Of a DNA stretch of 64,000 nt, positions 60,388 through 64,000 are shown one piece after another. Under the pieces are notes generated by a model, which was given only the letters and a program-made list of their open reading frames with translations, was not told the DNA's origin and did not search any database. The translations under genes were made by a program, and so were the position numbers. Source of the stretch: an uncultured Ruminococcus sp. (GTDB taxonomy: Bacteria; Bacillota; Clostridia; Oscillospirales; Acutalibacteraceae). Within the stretch, counting starts at the first letter, position 1, and each line of letters begins with the position of its first letter. The stretch is from contig CACXBF010000001.1 in assembly GCA_902765855.1 (NCBI GenBank), positions 377,117-441,116 on the forward strand. Reading direction: 5' to 3'.

Positions 60388-60576
60388 ATGGTATATGTAA
60401 TAACTGCAATTATTGTAATTATACTTTTAGTTGTTGGCAATAAAATGTCCAAAGACCAAGGGTATACTATCGGTAAGGGTATGTTTAAAAACAGTGAACA
60501 TTATCTCGATGAGGATAATGAAAAATCAAAGGATGCAAGTGACTTTGACTATTGGAACAAGAGCCAACTTAAATAA
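60388..60576 (+). CDS. Small single-TM protein
   Basis: 62 residues. A TM helix spans ~2-18 (YVITAIIVIILLVVG), followed by an acidic soluble tail ending NKSQLK. A good GAGGAGG site 45 bases after fba and a terminator 40 bases after the stop support a real gene co-transcribed with fba. No family is recognised. Confidence 0.65.
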   Translation: MVYVITAIIVIILLVVGNKMSKDQGYTIGKGMFKNSEHYLDEDNEKSKDASDFDYWNKSQLK

Positions 60577-60615
60577 GCATAGAATATAAATTTAATTTCA
60601 AATTTAGTAATCATA

Positions 60616-60652
60616 AAAATGCCGTATCTCAATCGGGATACGGCATTTTTGC
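60616..60652 (+). terminator. Terminator after fba and the small protein
   Basis: AAAAATGCCGTATC pairs with GATACGGCATTTTT around a short loop. Confidence 0.88.
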
Positions 60653-60719
60653 ATTTAAAAGTTTTTAATTATGTAGGGACGAACGATATTCATTCGTCTT
60701 ATCACATAATATTAATATA

Positions 60720-60748
60720 AGTTAGAGCGAAACTTTTAATTTTTATCA
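60720..60748 (-). repeat. Fragment of the dispersed repeat family, inverted
   Basis: GAGCGAAACTTTTAA is the inverse of the TTAAAAGTTTCGCTC start of the elements at 35023 and 56637. A hairpin GACGAA/TTCGTC lies just upstream (60677-60699). Confidence 0.4.
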
Positions 60749-60769
60749 AAACTATATTAAATAAAATAT

Positions 60770-60803
60770 AAAAGCTAAGCAGAATAAAACTGCTTAGCTT
60801 TTT
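60770..60803. terminator. Terminator of the flavodoxin operon
   Basis: AAAGCTAAGCAG pairs with CTGCTTAGCTTT with A- and T-runs on both sides. Confidence 0.8.
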
Positions 60804-60830
60804 GTATGTTACTTATCAGATTAAGATTTA

Positions 60831-61253
60831 TTATGCAAGAGCCTTGCCAAGCTCTTTAAGAGCTTCAAGTGTGTCTGCCTCAGGAGCGTCATTGCAGATA
60901 ACAGGTTCTGCAACAAGAACCGCACCATCATTTTCGCAAGTTGCTTGCCAGTTTCTCATCCATTCGCCATCGCCCCAGCCGTATGAGCCAAAGAGAGCAA
61001 TTTTCTTGCCTTTGAGATTAGATTCACAATCGTTGAACATTGGCTCAAATTCGCTGTCTTCAAGCTGTTCGCTACCCATTGAAGGGCAACCGAAAGCAAT
61101 AGCGTCAAAATCATTTACCATTCCGCCATTAAAATCACTTGCACTAAATTTAGAGCATTCTGCACCGGCAGCCTCTACGCCTTCAACAACAGCGTCAGCC
61201 ATAGCTTCTGTATTGCCTGTACCGCTCCAAAATACTACTGCTATTTTACTCAT
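60831..61253 (-). CDS. Flavodoxin
   Basis: 140 residues, short-chain type. The FMN phosphate loop is VFWSGTGNTEAMA (~7-19), followed by FGCPSMGSEQLED (isoalloxazine contact), GKKIALFGSYGWGDGEWM and an acidic surface. Flavodoxins replace ferredoxin as low-potential electron carriers, often when iron is short. It lies downstream of the DUF3793 gene in the same operon, under the iron-box-like operators at 62048-62136. Confidence 0.93.
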   Translation of the reverse strand: MSKIAVVFWSGTGNTEAMADAVVEGVEAAGAECSKFSASDFNGGMVNDFDAIAFGCPSMGSEQLEDSEFEPMFNDCESNLKGKKIALFGSYGWGDGEWMRNWQATCENDGAVLVAEPVICNDAPEADTLEALKELGKALA

Positions 61254-61331
61254 TATAAATTCAACCTTTCTAAATATTAGATATGTATATATTATCGCAC
61301 CAGATTTTATCTAATGCGAAAATACGCGAAA

Positions 61332-61898
61332 TTATTTTGCCACAGTTGCGGCGGTGAGATACATAAGAGGTTTTCCTCCATTGTATAACTTCTGGTAGAC
61401 CTTTCTGCACTTTTTATATTTTTCAAAGGTTTTCAGAGCTTCATTTTTATTGCAATAAACCTTCCAAAAGCCAGTGTATAGACTATTTTTTCCTTTGTTT
61501 TCGATAAACCCCATAACATCTCCAATAGGATACCCAAGAAACAAACCTATCTCGTGAGGGAAGCTTTTTGATTCGCAAATTCTTTTGCTTAGTCTTTCGA
61601 TACAACCTTGAATATTAGTAATATCATATCCACAAGAGAAAAGAAATTCAGCAACGCCATTTTTGTTGAAATCCTCTTTAAGCTGCTTTTCACGATATAC
61701 ATAAAGCAGAGCGTTTCCTTTTGAAAATCTTAGAATCTTTAGTGAAACACCTTTAGAATTAAGCCGTCTGTTCCAAAGAGCGAGTATAAAGGCGAGTTCT
61801 GCACGAGAATGTGAACCATATGGGTAGTTAAAAAGATTTGCAGTTTTGATTCCTGCAAGAGTAGGAGAGCAATATTCTACAAGCAAATTAGCAAGCAT
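61332..61898 (-). CDS. DUF3793 family protein
   Basis: 188 residues. Family text: LVEYCSPTLAGIKTANLFNYP, seen as YCSPTLAGIKTANLF, then KILRFSKGNALLYVYREKQL, SFPHEIGLFLGYPIGDVMGFI and GFWKVYCNKNEA. The function is unknown; members often sit next to flavodoxin or iron-regulated genes in Clostridia and have a conserved Cys near the start and a second in the VYCN motif. GGAGGTG precedes the ATG. First gene of the operon. Confidence 0.9.
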   Translation of the reverse strand: MLANLLVEYCSPTLAGIKTANLFNYPYGSHSRAELAFILALWNRRLNSKGVSLKILRFSKGNALLYVYREKQLKEDFNKNGVAEFLFSCGYDITNIQGCIERLSKRICESKSFPHEIGLFLGYPIGDVMGFIENKGKNSLYTGFWKVYCNKNEALKTFEKYKKCRKVYQKLYNGGKPLMYLTAATVAK

Positions 61899-62047
61899 TT
61901 TCTACACCTCCAAAGTAAACTATTTATAAATAGTTTTTCCCGAAATTCAAAGAGAAAGCCATTTAAATTATGGAATTAGATATAACTAACCTCAACTTAA
62001 AAATATAAAGTTTGTTATATTCTATCTAATATAAAACAATTTCATAA

Positions 62048-62061
62048 TTAGTCTAAACTAA
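62048..62061. promoter_or_regulatory. Iron-box-like operator 1
   Basis: TTAGTCTAAACTAA is near-palindromic and close to the DtxR-family TTAGGTTAACCTAA pattern. It overlaps the expected transcription start of the DUF3793-flavodoxin operon. Confidence 0.55.
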
Positions 62062-62072
62062 CCAGCGGAACT

Positions 62073-62101
62073 ATAATAGCATAGAATTATTATAAAGTCA
62101 A
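62073..62101 (-). promoter_or_regulatory. Promoter of the DUF3793-flavodoxin operon
   Basis: Minus-strand TTGACT, 17-base spacer, TATTAT; the leader is ~165 bases. Confidence 0.75.
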
Positions 62102-62120
62102 GCGGTGTATACGAATTTGT

Positions 62121-62136
62121 GTTAGTTTAACCTAAC
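62121..62136. promoter_or_regulatory. Iron-box-like operator 2
   Basis: GTTAGTTTAACCTAAC, palindromic except for one pair, lies 20 bases upstream of the -35 box of the minus-strand promoter. It also resembles DtxR-family sites. Confidence 0.55.
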
Positions 62137-62237
62137 AAAACGATTTTTTGTCAGATATTTGTATATATTTATTTTTTGAAACTAAAAATGCACAGTCCTA
62201 AAAAATCAACTCTGCAAAAGCGATAAAAGCCGTAAAA

Positions 62238-62266
62238 TTGACATTAGGTAGGAGTTGTATTATAAT
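62238..62266 (+). promoter_or_regulatory. Consensus promoter 1 for the cytidylyltransferase gene
   Basis: TTGACA (62238-62243), 17-base spacer, TATAAT (62261-62266): a perfect sigma-A promoter. The rest of 61899-62369 holds operators and promoters; no gene. Confidence 0.85.
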
Positions 62267-62291
62267 AAATGCAAGCTTAAAGAAAAATATC

Positions 62292-62320
62292 TTGACAACT
62301 TAAGTTTGATTTGTCATTAT
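62292..62320 (+). promoter_or_regulatory. Second promoter for the cytidylyltransferase gene
   Basis: TTGACA (62292-62297), 17-base spacer, CATTAT (62315-62320), in tandem with the promoter 54 bases upstream. Confidence 0.6.
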
Positions 62321-62369
62321 TAGAGCATAATTAAATATATAATTATAAAATTAAAGGGCGGTTGAAATT

Positions 62370-63110
62370 ATGGTAAACGCAATGATATTTGCAGGAGGTA
62401 CTGGCACTCGTATGAAAACCTCCGATATTCCTAAGCAGTTTATTGAGGTTGACGGAAAGCCTATTATTATAAGAACACTCGAAAATTTTTCAAAACACCC
62501 AGAGGTTGACGGAATAGTTATTTCCTGCCTTGAGGCTTGGATTGATGAACTTTGGAAGCTTATTGAAAAGTGGAAGGTTGCCAAAATAGTTGATATAGTT
62601 AAGGGCGGTTCAACAGGTCACGAATCAATCCATAATGGACTTGTTCGTGTAGATGAATTTACAAAGCCTGAAGATATTGTTCTTATCTGCGATGGTGTTC
62701 GTCCGGTTATGAGTGAACAGCTTATTTCAAATTGCATTAAACTTGCAAGAGAATATGAAACAGCAGTTCCTGTAACGCCAAGTATAGATTCTGTTCTCTG
62801 GAGCGATGACGGAGAACACTGCTCTAAGGCATTGCCAAGAGGTTCTATGTATATAACCCAAGCTCCACAGGGTTATACTATGAGAAAGATTATGGGAGCA
62901 CACCTTGAGGCTGAGAGGCGTGGAATAGTTTCGCCTACATCTTCAAGCGAGCTTCTTATAGAGCTTGGACAGGAAATTCATATTTATATAGGTGAGCGTG
63001 ATAATATCAAAGTAACAACGCCTGAAGATTTATTGACATTGCGTTCACACTATTATTATGAGAGATATAAGAGCTTTGCTCGTGAGGAATTGAAGTACGG
63101 ACTTGAGTAA
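62370..63110 (+). CDS. IspD/TarI-family cytidylyltransferase
   Basis: 246 residues. CTP-binding loop AMIFAGGTGTRMKTSDIPKQF (Arg, Lys), IVKGGSTGHESIHNGL, ICDGVRPVMSEQLI, QAPQGYTMRKIM and KVTTPEDLLTL, all shared by IspD and TarI. The spacing and the ~240 length fit ribitol-5-phosphate cytidylyltransferase (TarI/Bcs1) as well as methylerythritol-phosphate cytidylyltransferase (IspD). The next gene is a glycosyltransferase likely belonging to a surface polymer, which favours TarI. GGGCGG precedes the ATG. Confidence 0.85.
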   Translation: MVNAMIFAGGTGTRMKTSDIPKQFIEVDGKPIIIRTLENFSKHPEVDGIVISCLEAWIDELWKLIEKWKVAKIVDIVKGGSTGHESIHNGLVRVDEFTKPEDIVLICDGVRPVMSEQLISNCIKLAREYETAVPVTPSIDSVLWSDDGEHCSKALPRGSMYITQAPQGYTMRKIMGAHLEAERRGIVSPTSSSELLIELGQEIHIYIGERDNIKVTTPEDLLTLRSHYYYERYKSFAREELKYGLE

Positions 63111-63175
63111 TTTTCAAAATTCTGAATTGTAGTTCAGAATTATTTAAAGTATATAGTGTTTAATCGGGGTAGGGT

Positions 63176-64000
63176 ATGGCTAAAGATTATAAATTCAGTA
63201 TAAGTGTGTATATAGATAACGAGGAACTTTTGCCTGCTACTATTGCATCAATTACTGCTGATAAGGAATTTTTCCGCAATAGCATACAAATTGTTTTAAT
63301 CGACTCTCTTGTAACAAAAGAGAGTACCGAGTTATGCCTTAAATACACCGATGATTACCCTGAAAATATATATTTTGTTGACTGCCAAGGCGAAAATATG
63401 GCAGAGTGCTTTAGCGATGCAAGAGTTATTTGCACAGGAAGTTATGTAAGCTTTATTCGTGCCGGAGATGAATATTCTCACGAAGCACTTAAAAGACTTT
63501 CAGAAGAACCTGCATTTATGAAAGCTCCTGCAATATGTATTGCCGCTGAAACTTCTAAACGCCGAAATAGCTTGGTTCCGTATAATTTCGGTGCTAAAGA
63601 CGGAACAATTCGACTTAAAACTAATCCTGATAAATTAAGTCTTATTCTTGGGGCATACTTTTTTAGAAGCGATACCATTACTAATGTTCGTTTCAAAAAA
63701 AGCCTTTCAAGTGATTTTACAATGGCGTTTATCCTTGATTATTTCTATCATATCGCTTCTTATGTTTATACATCAAAGTTTAAATTTATATCGCCATATC
63801 CTGCCGAGAATGATATAAAAAACCTAAAGGAACAGTATAATAAATCATATTTCACAGATTCTATAATGAGATTTGCTATACCTATGCTCGAAACAAAGGG
63901 TAATTCTGCTGTGATTATGAATATGGTAATGTATTTAATTTACATAAAGCTTGCTTGTGGGCTTGGCGAAAGATATATGTTTACTATGGGTCCTAATGGT
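63176..64000 (+). CDS. Glycosyltransferase-like protein, N-terminal 275 residues (partial)
   Basis: The frame is open from ATG 63176 (GGGGTAGGG upstream) to the window end. It opens FSISVYIDNEELLPATIASI, followed by IQIVLIDSL and SYVSFIRAGDEYSHEALKRL. This looks like a GT-A (family 2) fold in which the usual DxD is replaced by an AGDEYS-type motif. Proteins of this sort often continue into a CDP-glycerol/ribitol phosphotransferase (TagB/TagF-like) domain, which would suit the TarI-like neighbour, but that part is outside the window. Confidence 0.75.
   Translation, partial: MAKDYKFSISVYIDNEELLPATIASITADKEFFRNSIQIVLIDSLVTKESTELCLKYTDDYPENIYFVDCQGENMAECFSDARVICTGSYVSFIRAGDEYSHEALKRLSEEPAFMKAPAICIAAETSKRRNSLVPYNFGAKDGTIRLKTNPDKLSLILGAYFFRSDTITNVRFKKSLSSDFTMAFILDYFYHIASYVYTSKFKFISPYPAENDIKNLKEQYNKSYFTDSIMRFAIPMLETKGNSAVIMNMVMYLIYIKLACGLGERYMFTMGPNG

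Noticed and set aside
60802..61314. 170-codon plus-strand open frame
   Set aside because: Antisense to flavodoxin and spanning its terminator; low-complexity Ser/Leu/Pro product.

Overview
The window is a 64 kb AT-rich chromosomal segment of a low-GC Gram-positive anaerobe, most likely a spore-forming Clostridia of the Ruminococcaceae/Oscillospiraceae type. This rests on the gene content (PPDK plus a long pyruvate kinase, DUF3793, DUF951, M18 aminopeptidase, MurT/GatD-like pairs, CwlJ/GerQ-like pair, frequent TTG starts, strong AGGAGG sites, SAM-I and T-box leaders). The genus cannot be fixed from sequence reading alone. It is mostly core chromosome; no phage, IS element, integrase or CRISPR array was seen.

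Layout. 1-3838: end of infB, then rbfA-nrnA-truB-ribF. 4025-8826: the str cluster (rpsL, rpsG, fusA, tuf). 8830-12749 (minus): two small membrane proteins, metK under a SAM-I riboswitch, and an alpha/beta hydrolase with an XRE-AbrB regulator. 12918-17417: MurT/GatD-like pair 1 and recD2. 17650-29667: mreB-like gene, DUF1275 protein, tRNA-Arg, DUF951, prfA, sua5, coaE, lytic transglycosylase, M18 peptidase, murA, MBL hydrolase, rlmH and two look-alike membrane proteins. 29731-34887: two TPR/DUF3298-like envelope proteins, pyrophosphatase and a coiled-coil membrane protein. 35262-44071: GH13-DUF1653 fusion (minus), pyruvate kinase, DUF2161 nuclease-fold protein and short GlmU-like protein (minus), PPDK. 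44268-51076: leuA (minus) with a Leu T-box, cwlJ/gerQ-like genes, ilvB-ilvN-ilvC. 51246-64000: asnB (minus), MurT/GatD-like pair 2 plus an ATP-grasp gene, rpmE, yigZ, an orphan EctB-like aminotransferase, fba, iron-box-like operators over DUF3793/flavodoxin (minus), a TarI/IspD-like cytidylyltransferase and the start of a glycosyltransferase.

How the parts relate. Translation and ribosome assembly, branched-chain amino acid synthesis, lower glycolysis (fba, pyk, ppdK, ppa) and envelope synthesis (murA, GlmU-like, MurT-like, TarI-like, MreB) dominate.

Most unusual points: (i) an intergenic repeat family whose hairpins keep base pairing while the bases change, at 34889-35142, 39075-39537, 56637-56775 and in part at 17452-17600, which looks like a structured RNA or mobile palindromic element; (ii) two MurT/GatD-like pairs in which both GatD partners lack the catalytic Cys and His, one of them in an operon with a sugar-transfer-type ATP-grasp ligase; (iii) a GH13 alpha-amylase fused to a DUF1653 domain.
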